Assembly (NCBI GenBank): GCA_040219275.1
Contig: JAVJSU010000085.1
Span: 62,001-126,000, forward strand
Origin: JAVJSU01 sp040219275
Lineage (GTDB): Bacteria; Chloroflexota; Anaerolineae; Aggregatilineales; Phototrophicaceae
DNA length: 64,000 nt
Direction: 5' to 3'
Position 1 is the stretch's first letter; the number at the start of each line of letters is the position of its first letter. Shown one piece after another: positions 53,731 to 62,264 of the stretch. Made by a program: the position numbers and the translations under genes. Under the pieces are notes generated by a model, which was given only the letters and a program-made list of their open reading frames with translations, had not been told where the DNA came from and searched no databases.

Positions 53731-55647
53731 ATGTACAAACGCATAATCTTGCTTTTGTTACTAATGTTGGCTCTGTTCTCATTTGGTGGTATTGCCAGCG
53801 CCACACCCGTTGATGAATTAACAGGGCTTTCGCAGTATTTTCCTGAAGATACCGCCGCCTTTGCGGTCATTCGTACCGATGCGGGCTATATTGAAACGCT
53901 CGATGGCTTACTCGGCGCAGTCGCCAATCGCCTGCCTGCGGATACAGTGGGCGAAATTGAAGGCGTGTCTGTCGCTGATTTGCTGGATTTAGGCTCCTCC
54001 CTATTCCTTGGACAACCCTATAGTGGCGGTCTGGATCAAATCATTGGTGGGAGCGCCGCCATCGGCGTGTTCGATGTCGACTCACTGGTCGAGATGGGCA
54101 TGGCGGGTGAAGTCAGTGATGTGACCGACGTTCCCTTCATGATCGCTCTGGAAATTCAAGATCGCGCCGCCGCAGTGGAAATCCTCATGTCCCGTAGCCC
54201 CAATATGCAGGTGACCAACGGCGAAGAATATGATTTACTGGTTGATTTTGAAGCCTTTGTCGTTGTCGCGGATGATGTGGTGCTTCTCAGCCCGGCGAAT
54301 ATCGTCGAAGCCGCTTACACTGCGGAAAATGCGACCTTACAGGATAGCCAGAACTTCAACAAAGCCCTGAGCGCCTTCCCCGCGGATGGCTATAACATCT
54401 TCCTCTATATTGATGCACAGGCAATCGTCGCACCGATCATGGAGATGGCGGAAGAACAAATGGCGATGCAAGGCATGGACATGACCGGTCTATTTGGTGG
54501 CGGGATGAACGTGGAAACTGTCGGCGCACTCGCACTCGGCTTCACCGTCATTGAAGGGCGTACCCTCGCCATTGATGCCGTGAACGTCCAGACCGAAGCC
54601 GGACTGACCGCCATGATGGAAGCCCCCGGTTATGTGGCGCAAGTCCCCGTCAGCGCGGATTTCGCCCAATACATTCCGGCAGATGCCCAATTACTGATTC
54701 ACGACAATGGCTTCGGACCGGATTTCCTCGCCATTTTCGATCTGTTAGATTCTTACGGTCCACTTCTGCAAAATCAGCTTGATGCGATGGCAGAACAATC
54801 CGGTGATGACATTCCGCTTGACCTGAGCGCCATTAACTTTGGTGGCTTATTGCAATTGCCCTTCACCACCACCTTTGCCGGATTAACCGGACTCAACCTA
54901 GAAGATGATGTGCTGGCTTGGATGACAGGTGATTATGCCTCTTATCTCAGCCTGATTCCGGTAGAGTCTGATCTCGGTTTATCCTTCAATGTCGGCTTGG
55001 TCTTTGAAGCCTCAGATGCAGACGCGGCGGCAAGCGTCGTCGCCCAACTCGGTGACTCCGCCACAGCCTACCGCGTGACCAATAGCATGGAAACTATCGG
55101 CGACGGCGAAGCACTCGTTTTGCCGAACGCCATTCGCGGTCTCTTCCCGTCAGATTTGCGCGAACTCGCAGAGGATGCCCCCGAACTCGACATTCTCGTC
55201 GGCTCGGATGAGAACATCTTCGTCATCGGGTCGCGTCCGGCGGTAGAAGCGGCGCTCAACCCGACCAACAGCATCGCCGATGACGCAACCTTCCAATATG
55301 CGGCAGAAAACGCGTTCCTCGCGAATGCAGTTTCCGTCTATTACATCGGCGTGCCATCCATGATTGACGCACTGCCCGCCCTGCAAACACTCGGCGCGTC
55401 CGGACGTGAATTGCAACAGATCGCGGATTTCCTCGGCATTCTGGAAAGCGCAACCATCTCGTCCGCCATGACCGAATCCGGCACAATCACCCGCCTCACA
55501 CTTACCGTCGAGGATGCGGATTACGAACCCATCGCCGTGGAAATGGAAACGGAAGCGGAAATTCTGCCGACCGTTGCACCGCTTCAACCGACCATGACTC
55601 CAACAGAAGTTGAAGCCGAAGCCACCGAAGAATCCAGCGGCGGATAA
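53731..55647 (+). CDS. Exported DUF3352-type protein, paralogue 1
   Basis: 638 aa. Signal peptide (RIILLLLLMLALFSFGGIASA, cut near residue 24). Opens DELTGLSQYFPEDTAAFAVIRTDAGYIETLDGL, shared almost word for word with the next gene. It recalls DUF3352, in which repeated modules begin P-x-D-x-x-x-F. At least two modules (about 30-300 and 310-590), then a Thr/Glu-rich tail (LQPTMTPTEVEAEATEESSGG), acidic, with no anchor. AAGGTG lies 5 bases before the ATG. Function unknown. Confidence 0.75.
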   Translation: MYKRIILLLLLMLALFSFGGIASATPVDELTGLSQYFPEDTAAFAVIRTDAGYIETLDGLLGAVANRLPADTVGEIEGVSVADLLDLGSSLFLGQPYSGGLDQIIGGSAAIGVFDVDSLVEMGMAGEVSDVTDVPFMIALEIQDRAAAVEILMSRSPNMQVTNGEEYDLLVDFEAFVVVADDVVLLSPANIVEAAYTAENATLQDSQNFNKALSAFPADGYNIFLYIDAQAIVAPIMEMAEEQMAMQGMDMTGLFGGGMNVETVGALALGFTVIEGRTLAIDAVNVQTEAGLTAMMEAPGYVAQVPVSADFAQYIPADAQLLIHDNGFGPDFLAIFDLLDSYGPLLQNQLDAMAEQSGDDIPLDLSAINFGGLLQLPFTTTFAGLTGLNLEDDVLAWMTGDYASYLSLIPVESDLGLSFNVGLVFEASDADAAASVVAQLGDSATAYRVTNSMETIGDGEALVLPNAIRGLFPSDLRELAEDAPELDILVGSDENIFVIGSRPAVEAALNPTNSIADDATFQYAAENAFLANAVSVYYIGVPSMIDALPALQTLGASGRELQQIADFLGILESATISSAMTESGTITRLTLTVEDADYEPIAVEMETEAEILPTVAPLQPTMTPTEVEAEATEESSGG

Positions 55648-55707
55648 GTGAGTCGTCTATATATGGGCGTAACACAGCAGTTTAATTTCTAAATACGGTG
55701 TTAAAAC

Positions 55708-55798
55708 AATCCCCCTCTAAATCTCCCACTGCTTACGGGCGATTACAATCCTCCCCCTCATTGCGAAGCGGGGAGGGGGTTGGGGGGAGGGGATTTTT
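55708..55798. repeat. Family R2 element
   Basis: aatccccctctaaatctccc ... ttgcgaagcggggagggggt tggggggaggggatttttc. Same order of blocks as 33702-33799. Between the two DUF3352-type genes. Confidence 0.8.
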
Positions 55799-55842
55799 CA
55801 CTGGTCAAATGACTGTAAACCAACAATAGAAAGGAACACACG

Positions 55843-57579
55843 TTGAGAAAGTTAAGCGTTATCATAACGATTTTAACCCTCGCGCTGATGTCCACTGTGG
55901 GCATCGTCAGCGCCACGCCGGTGGATGAACTCACCTCACTGGCGGAATACGCGCCGGAAGGGTCGCCCGTGTTCGCGGTCATCCGCACCGATGCAGGCTA
56001 CATCGAAACCTTAGACGGTCTCGCCGCCCGCCTTTCCGCCGCAGTCGGGCAACCGATGGGCGATTCCAGCGTGACTGATTTAATTGATCTGGCACTAAGA
56101 GGACTGCCCACAGTCGTCCCGGCTAGCGCCCCGACTGATTTTGCAACCGATATTCGCCCGTGGCTAGGTGATAGCGTGGCGGTCATGCTTACCGGATTAG
56201 ATATGAATATGGATCCCACGCAGTCTATCGTTTTTGCCCTGAGCGTGAGTGATAATGCCGCCGCCGAAGCATGGGCAAATGACTACGGCACACTGGTTGG
56301 CTGGGGCGTACCTGTCGAAACAGAAGATGGTCTCTTCTATGATATGCGGAATAACAACAACAGCGCTGTTTTGCTAGCAGACGGCGTGATGTTCGTCGGT
56401 TTAGCAACTGCCTTAGAGACTGTCGTCATGCCCGGCGATGATCTCGTCAACCTTACCCAAACCTCCGAATTTACGGATGTTATCGGCGCATTACCCGAAG
56501 ACGATTATAACGCCCTCGTCTATATCGACGGTGAGTTGCTGATTACAGAAATCGCCCCCTTCTTCGAGATGATGTCTGGACAAAGCCCTGGCACGATAGA
56601 ATCGATGGGCATGGGCAGTATCGAAGACATGGCGGGAATGGCTGGTCAGCAGGCAATGGGCTTGACCCTGCTTGAAGGGCGCTCACTCGTCATGGATTAC
56701 GCCATCGCCGGAAACGAGACAGAATATACCCAATCTCCGGTGGATCTGTCTATTCTGGAACACATCCCCGCCGATACCATTCTGGCGGCGGTCAATTCTG
56801 GCGCGGGTGATATGGTCAATCAATTCTTCGTCGCGCTGGAAATGCTTGACCAGATGATGACCGAAAACGACATGACCATGAGCGAAATGGGTGATTTACC
56901 GCCCGCGCTGGACATCATCAATTTCAATTCGCTTTCCGTCTTTATCCGCCAGATGTACGAAGGCACAACCGGCTTAAATCTGGACGAAACGCTTGATTTG
57001 CTGAACGGCACAAACGCGCTCTATGTCAGCATCGACCCGCAGGACGTACAGGGCTTAACCGTTCCTGTCCCGTCCCCCGGCGTGCTCTTCATGACCGATG
57101 ACGCAGATGCCAGCGCCGCTTATGTGGAATCAATGGCAGGCATCGTCACCGACATCTTCGCCAACGCCACCTTTGAAGACGGCGTGCTCACCCTCCCCGC
57201 CAACGAGCTGGGTCTCGTCGTGCCGGAGGAATTCCGCGAGATTGTCGCTCTGCTGGATATGCAACTGGCTTCCGGCGATGGTATGATCGTCTTTGGTCGT
57301 CCGGCAACAGTAGGCTACGCGCTTGATCCACAGGGCGCTAACCTGACCGACATCGGCACCTACGAGTACGAATCAGGTCTGTTCCTTGAAGACCCGACCA
57401 GTGTCTGGCTGATTAACGTTCCGCCGGTGATCGCGCCATTGATCGACTTCCTGACCGAATCCGGCATGGCAACAGAATCCGACATCGAGATGCTGGAATC
57501 GTTGTTGCAGATCGTCGCCACCTCGTCCATCACAACCAGCGAAAATAACGCCCGTTTTACGATCACACTGACGCAATAA
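55843..57579 (+). CDS. Exported DUF3352-type protein, paralogue 2
   Basis: 578 aa from a TTG start at 55843, supported by AAGGA 8 bases upstream and by the signal peptide that follows (KLSVIITILTLALMSTVGIVSA). Mature start TPVDELTSLAEYAPEGSPVFAVIRTDAGYIETLDGL matches paralogue 1. Diverged afterwards; lacks the Thr/Glu-rich tail. Followed by a strong terminator at 57628, so the pair forms a unit that ends here. Confidence 0.75.
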   Translation: MRKLSVIITILTLALMSTVGIVSATPVDELTSLAEYAPEGSPVFAVIRTDAGYIETLDGLAARLSAAVGQPMGDSSVTDLIDLALRGLPTVVPASAPTDFATDIRPWLGDSVAVMLTGLDMNMDPTQSIVFALSVSDNAAAEAWANDYGTLVGWGVPVETEDGLFYDMRNNNNSAVLLADGVMFVGLATALETVVMPGDDLVNLTQTSEFTDVIGALPEDDYNALVYIDGELLITEIAPFFEMMSGQSPGTIESMGMGSIEDMAGMAGQQAMGLTLLEGRSLVMDYAIAGNETEYTQSPVDLSILEHIPADTILAAVNSGAGDMVNQFFVALEMLDQMMTENDMTMSEMGDLPPALDIINFNSLSVFIRQMYEGTTGLNLDETLDLLNGTNALYVSIDPQDVQGLTVPVPSPGVLFMTDDADASAAYVESMAGIVTDIFANATFEDGVLTLPANELGLVVPEEFREIVALLDMQLASGDGMIVFGRPATVGYALDPQGANLTDIGTYEYESGLFLEDPTSVWLINVPPVIAPLIDFLTESGMATESDIEMLESLLQIVATSSITTSENNARFTITLTQ

Positions 57580-57627
57580 GATAAGACCCGTAGTAGAACA
57601 AATAGCGTCAAGATAAGACGAAATGAG

Positions 57628-57660
57628 ATGAGGAGAAGCTCCGGTTTCTCCTCATTTTTT
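57628..57660 (+). terminator. Rho-independent terminator
   Basis: ATGAGGAGAA-8 bases-TTCTCCTCAT, perfect 10-bp stem, then six T. 48 bases after the DUF3352 paralogue 2 stop. Confidence 0.9.
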
Positions 57661-57742
57661 ACTTAACTTTAGGTTTCAACTTGTAGATTTGTTAAATTGA
57701 CCTAAACTATTTATAGACGTTAAATAATTGAGGATGCACAGT

Positions 57743-58114
57743 ATGGCAGTAACGGCAGGTTGGGATGACATCGTAGATTACATTTATATCGTCCGCTGTG
57801 AAGACACATGGACATGGGCGGAATTTGATGCCGCTATTCGCACGTCTTTCGCGGAGCTAGCGGAATCTGACAAAACGATAGATTTCATGATGTGCTTCAA
57901 CGACAATCTACCCAAAGGCAACGCGATTTATCATTTAACCGTTGCCGGCAAACAACCGCCGAATTTCCGCCACACCGTCATGGTCAACCAATCCGGGCGC
58001 TTTCTGGAAATCGTGGTCAAATCCGCCGATAAAGCCCGCGGATGGGAAGGTCCCACCTTCGTCAAAACCATCGAAGACGGGCGCGACTACCTGCTCAAGC
58101 AATCCAACTCCTAA
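57743..58114 (+). CDS. Small STAS/SpoIIAA-like protein, paralogue 3
   Basis: 123 aa from the ATG at 57743, with GAGG 8 bases upstream; TTG 57728 and ATG 57734 are alternatives. DYIYIVRCEDTWTWAEFDAAI, then KTIDFMMCFNDNLPKG, FRHTVMVNQSGRFLEIVVKSAD and FVKTIEDGRDYLLK. Same length and strand-helix order as 44503 and 44946, though identity is low. Role unknown. Confidence 0.5.
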   Translation: MAVTAGWDDIVDYIYIVRCEDTWTWAEFDAAIRTSFAELAESDKTIDFMMCFNDNLPKGNAIYHLTVAGKQPPNFRHTVMVNQSGRFLEIVVKSADKARGWEGPTFVKTIEDGRDYLLKQSNS

Positions 58115-58142
58115 CCCGTACGTCAACAAAGAAAAACCGTTT

Positions 58143-59888
58143 TTATTGTTTTACGCGAAATACACGCGTTCCTTTGCGAAGTTGCTCTTTTGTAAAGGCT
58201 GTTTCAATACCTGCTAATTCACCTACATTTACAATTTCTACAGGACTTCGGTTAATTTGAAGGGAATCAACAGTTTGCTCCAAATAATCTAACGGCAGAT
58301 CAAATGCGATTCTATCCCCCAATTCTATTCCACCATTTTCAACCTTAACTGTAAATGCACCCGACGATTCATAAATCCCCTCAATTAAACCAAGATATTC
58401 GTAGTGCATGGGAATCGATTCTATAAAGCCATTTTGATAAAACAAATCTGCTATGTTCTCGTGTGTCCAATTTAGCCTTAGGAAATTTCGTATGAGTTTA
58501 TATAGGGTAAAGGAAGTCATGAGACCAAAGCTAAAATCTTTTGCATTAGTTTGAACTACATCCGTAAATGGCTGAGGTTCGCGTTCTAAAGGGGGAAGTC
58601 CTCTATAATGATTAATTATCGCCAATCCTCTTACATCTAAATGCCCCTCGGCTTGCATACGTGGTGCAATATATTTTTGGACTTGCATAGCTTGGTGCTC
58701 TTTCACCGTACCCGTAAGTCCTTTTATTTCAATTAAAAGTAATGGAGAGCGATCACGGATTTGCAAATCTTCACGTTTTCCGTTGTCGCTTTCACTATCT
58801 AAGTGAACTACCTCTCTAAACCCAAGAACCTCAAGCCCTTTCTTAATGGCTAGTTCAAGAGCGTTGCTTGTTTCTGACACAATATCATTTAGATATTGAT
58901 TTTCTGATCGGATTTTTTCAATTTGATCATTTATTTCATTGATTTGTTTGGCGGCTTCTTCTGTAATACGCTCACTTTGTTGTTTCAATGAAAGCACTTC
59001 AGGAATTTCATATTCTTCTTGTTGTGCCCAAGTTGTATTTTCGTCATATGGAAACAGGTTGGGAGAAAGATTTGGCAAGTAAATAGAGAGGAATTCGTCT
59101 AAGAACATTTCTTTGTTTGGCAGGTTAGGGAAAATAAAAATCCATCCATCTGTAGGCTTATCAGGTACGATAGCACCAGCGATGAAATCATTATATTTAT
59201 TTGAAGCAATGGTATTCCATTTCGCCTTTAGATAACTCGATAACTCTATAGTAAAATCATATGTTCGAACATATTTTTGTAATAAATATCCGTAATCACT
59301 TGCTTCTTCTACGCTTGGAATTATTTCCTGTCCTTGCCTTGCGTTTATATTAAGACTTTCTGTACTCAACATGGGTAGAAAACACCAAGTATTTATCCAA
59401 TGGGGATAATAACCATCAATATCTAAATTCAATGGTTCAGTTGATATTTTGGGACCTGCAAATATGATAAAAATGCCGTTGTGATTGTAGATACGCTGAA
59501 AATCTTCATTTATTAGCCACATAAAATCTGGTCTAGGATCAACATACCCGAATGGCGCGTTTACCAATACCGGATCTCCATCAGGTGTTACTCTTTCATC
59601 ACCTAATGGCTCAGGTAAAAGTTCAGGCATTTCCAAGTTGATAATAACTATCTGAGACTCAGCATAATGGTCAGGCATTCTTCCATTAGTAAAAAGATGA
59701 TATTTTGCAATATTAGACTTACTGCGAGCCGCAACTTTATATGGTTTTCCGAAACTACCTTCCGAGATGTTGAATCCCTTTTGTTTTAAGTGTTGTGAAA
59801 CTTCTTCGTCAAGATCAATTAAGAGCACTTTAGGAGACGGATATTTAAGCTGATTTTCTGCTTTGTTGTTTTGGGTATCTTCAGGCAT
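58143..59888 (-). CDS. AT-rich gene: coiled coil plus PD-(D/E)XK nuclease-like domain
   Basis: 581 aa. Residues 18-290 are a mixed domain that opens VLLIDLDEEVSQHLKQKGF and contains IVIINLEMPEL and GIFIIFAGPK; I do not recognise it. About 300-345 is a charged coiled coil (SERITEEAAKQINEINDQIE). Then a nuclease-like core: Glu 345 (ALELAIKKGLEVLGF), Asp 374 (KREDLQI), Glu 387-x-Lys 389 (LLLIEIKG), and a helix VKEHQAMQVQKYI. The C-terminal 490-581 is a beta-barrel (YLGLIEGIYESSGAF, VNVGELAGIETAFTKEQLRKGTRVFRVK). The gene is much more AT-rich than all its neighbours, suggesting transfer. No methylase or other partner next to it. A defence or repair nuclease is plausible but not shown. Confidence 0.7.
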   Translation of the reverse strand: MPEDTQNNKAENQLKYPSPKVLLIDLDEEVSQHLKQKGFNISEGSFGKPYKVAARSKSNIAKYHLFTNGRMPDHYAESQIVIINLEMPELLPEPLGDERVTPDGDPVLVNAPFGYVDPRPDFMWLINEDFQRIYNHNGIFIIFAGPKISTEPLNLDIDGYYPHWINTWCFLPMLSTESLNINARQGQEIIPSVEEASDYGYLLQKYVRTYDFTIELSSYLKAKWNTIASNKYNDFIAGAIVPDKPTDGWIFIFPNLPNKEMFLDEFLSIYLPNLSPNLFPYDENTTWAQQEEYEIPEVLSLKQQSERITEEAAKQINEINDQIEKIRSENQYLNDIVSETSNALELAIKKGLEVLGFREVVHLDSESDNGKREDLQIRDRSPLLLIEIKGLTGTVKEHQAMQVQKYIAPRMQAEGHLDVRGLAIINHYRGLPPLEREPQPFTDVVQTNAKDFSFGLMTSFTLYKLIRNFLRLNWTHENIADLFYQNGFIESIPMHYEYLGLIEGIYESSGAFTVKVENGGIELGDRIAFDLPLDYLEQTVDSLQINRSPVEIVNVGELAGIETAFTKEQLRKGTRVFRVKQ

Positions 59889-59963
59889 TTTACATCTCAG
59901 TAGTCGAACATTTGTAGTAAAAACATTGTCTCACTTTATTGTGTGTAAGGCAAGTTACTTTTC

Positions 59964-60032
59964 AGCGCATTCAGTGCGCTTTCTCCTCCTTGTTAGCCAG
60001 CGGTTGAAAACAGCTGGCGTGACTAATCACGC
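59964..60032. repeat. Cluster of short palindromes (family R6)
   Basis: AGCGCA-ttcag-TGCGCT (59964-59980), CCAGC-ggttgaaaaca-GCTGG (59997-60017) and GCGTGA-ctaa-TCACGC (60017-60032). Like 20958-21094, it includes a gttgaaa core. Fills the gap between the AT-rich gene and the glycosyltransferase. Confidence 0.7.
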
Positions 60033-60101
60033 GCTCTGATAAATCGCCGGATGATAACGCGGTTCAGGCACAGTGGCACAAATCTGCCAATCATCCGTCA
60101 A

Positions 60102-62087
60102 CTATTCCGCCGGACTCACCAGCGGGAATGCGACAGTCGGCTCGGTATCCGGTGGGAAGAATATCACATTCGCATTGTTGCCGCCGTCAAACTGTCCTAT
60201 CAGCAGGCTATACGGGCGCTCCGGTGGACTAAACCGGAAACGATGCACATGCACATCCCCCACCTCCCACAACGGACCCGGCACGGGCTGACCGTCCACG
60301 ATGAGGGTGCGCTCGCCCGCCTCGTTGAACACATGCACAAATGGCGCAAACAGACGCTCCGGCACCTCGTCCGCCACAAAATCCACCCGCCAGACCGTAT
60401 CCAGCGCGACCTCCCCGTCGTCAAGTTCGATCAGCGCCCAATCCACCAGCGTAATCCCCTGCTGGCTCGGAATCTCGGTTACTGTGCCGGAAAGCGGATA
60501 GTCACTTGCAGGCATGATCTGCGCGATCAACACCCGCCCATCCGCTAAATCAAGCCATGTCGTCGCGGAACGTCCGGCAGGCAAAGGCGCAAACGGGTCG
60601 CTTTCGTCCACATCCAACGGGAGAACATCCACGTACACCGCGCCCGTTCGGGGAATATAGTTGAACTGAGGGGCGCGGGTATCCGTCGAAACAGGAAACA
60701 ATTTTCCGGCGAAGCTATTGATGATCCACCCATTAGTATCGGCATAAGCGACTCCGTTTTCCGGCAAATAGGCGTTGATCTGCTCGCCGATTTGCAATCC
60801 GACATCAACGGGCAAAGCGGTTAGGTCATGCGCGGTAGGGATGGCGTTCGTCTCCTGATAATAACGGGCACTATTGACGCTCATCAACGCGCCAAATGGG
60901 AGCAATAGCGCGATCAGCACCCCTGCGCCGATGCGGGTTTGCGGGCGAAAGATCACACTCATGCCCCACGCCGCCAGAATGGATCCGGCTGGAATGCCCA
61001 TCAACTGATAAAACGAGTGCACCGGATTACTCGTGTAGCTCATGGCGATAATCGGTAACATCAACCAGATGAGCAAAATCAGCGCGGAAGTGCTTTCGGA
61101 TGTAGTCCCCTCTCCCCACTGTGGGAGAAGGGATGGCGAAATACGTGCGGGGGTGAGGGCAGAATTCAGGGCTAAAATCGCCAGCCCCATCCCGATGAGG
61201 AGGGCTAGCAGGATAGCATAATGCGCGGGTTCGCTCAGGTCGTGACGGGTCGCCCAATCCCGCACAGGTGCATCCAGCCCACGCGCCAATTCATACTCAT
61301 TCCCGCTCACCAGACGCACCGATGCCTCCCACGCATCCAACGTCACGCGGGACTCTCCGGTGGAGAAATCGTTCATGCGGGCTTGCACAGTATCGCGCTG
61401 TTGCACCAGACCGATTCCGTAGAGGATCGCCAGCATTGCAAACACGCTCCCACCGATGACCACGCCCCGCGCCGGAATCCGCTTGCGATAGATCACGCCG
61501 AGCACGACTAGCGGCGCGACGATGAAATAGGCGAGCAAATAGGTGTGGGCGAGCAGTGCGGAGGCAATCAACGCCAGAGCAGTCCTCCGGACGGGTCGTG
61601 TTGAGGTGCGTTTGAGCACGGGAACGGTCAGCCAGAAGACCAGCGTAACGAAGAACGGCAATAAGCATTGCACCCACGAAGTCCGGCTGTATTCGATGAT
61701 CCACGGATTGACCGCCACCAACCACGCCGCGATGATCCCCACGCGCCAATCCAGCAGATCCCGTCCCGCCCGATACGTGAACCACACCGCCAGCGTATTG
61801 AGCGCAATCACGAACACATACACGCCCAACGGCGAACGGGTGAGCGCGACAACCGGAATGAACAGGTAGCCCGTCAGCGGAGGGTTGGCGAACAAAACTG
61901 ACGTTCCCTGTCCCGCCAGCGGAAATTCGCCGCGATCAAGCGTGGTCATCGCCTGCCAGATGGTATAAGCATGGTCGACGTTGTGCTCGATCTCCAGCAA
62001 ATAGCGGAAGCGCATCACTAGCGCGACCAGCATCACCAGCGCGATGAGTCCCCATTCGAGGCGATGTTCGGCAAAATTTCGGCGCAT
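60102..62087 (-). CDS. GT39-like membrane glycosyltransferase
   Basis: 661 aa from the ATG at 62087 (GGA 9 bases upstream; TTG 62120 possible). Polytopic: first span LIALVMLVALVMRFRYLL, then the external loop with EHNVDHAYTIWQ carrying the acidic residue expected in PMT/ArnT-type enzymes, and about nine more spans. It transfers a sugar from a polyprenyl phosphate on the outer face. The C-terminal 200 residues are a beta domain ending RPYSLLIGQFDGGNNANV. A stretch in one loop (ALTPARISPSLLPQWGEGTT) is encoded by repeat R2 at 61106-61159 without a frameshift. A fragment of a paralogue is at 11597. Confidence 0.85.
   Translation of the reverse strand: MRRNFAEHRLEWGLIALVMLVALVMRFRYLLEIEHNVDHAYTIWQAMTTLDRGEFPLAGQGTSVLFANPPLTGYLFIPVVALTRSPLGVYVFVIALNTLAVWFTYRAGRDLLDWRVGIIAAWLVAVNPWIIEYSRTSWVQCLLPFFVTLVFWLTVPVLKRTSTRPVRRTALALIASALLAHTYLLAYFIVAPLVVLGVIYRKRIPARGVVIGGSVFAMLAILYGIGLVQQRDTVQARMNDFSTGESRVTLDAWEASVRLVSGNEYELARGLDAPVRDWATRHDLSEPAHYAILLALLIGMGLAILALNSALTPARISPSLLPQWGEGTTSESTSALILLIWLMLPIIAMSYTSNPVHSFYQLMGIPAGSILAAWGMSVIFRPQTRIGAGVLIALLLPFGALMSVNSARYYQETNAIPTAHDLTALPVDVGLQIGEQINAYLPENGVAYADTNGWIINSFAGKLFPVSTDTRAPQFNYIPRTGAVYVDVLPLDVDESDPFAPLPAGRSATTWLDLADGRVLIAQIMPASDYPLSGTVTEIPSQQGITLVDWALIELDDGEVALDTVWRVDFVADEVPERLFAPFVHVFNEAGERTLIVDGQPVPGPLWEVGDVHVHRFRFSPPERPYSLLIGQFDGGNNANVIFFPPDTEPTVAFPLVSPAE
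61106..61159. repeat. Family R2 copy inside the glycosyltransferase gene
   Basis: tcccctctccccactgtggg agaagggatggcg ... gtgcgggggtgaggg. On the coding strand it encodes TPARISPSLLPQWGEGT between two membrane spans (ALLIGMGLAILAL and ALILLIWLMLPII). Confidence 0.75.
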
Positions 62088-62264
62088 GAAGTTCGTTCCA
62101 GTTAATTGATTCGTAGGCAATTTGAAGCGTACGGTATTGTTTTAGGGATGTAAAGGGAGTTTACAAACAGTGCCTCTAAATTCGTTTATCAGTCTTGCCG
62201 TTCATCATGCGCGATTTTCACGATATACTTACGCGTCTTTGATAACGTAGCTGGATGAACGATT

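Noticed and set aside
60051..60548. 165-aa plus-strand open frame
   Set aside because: Antisense to the C-terminal domain of the glycosyltransferase.
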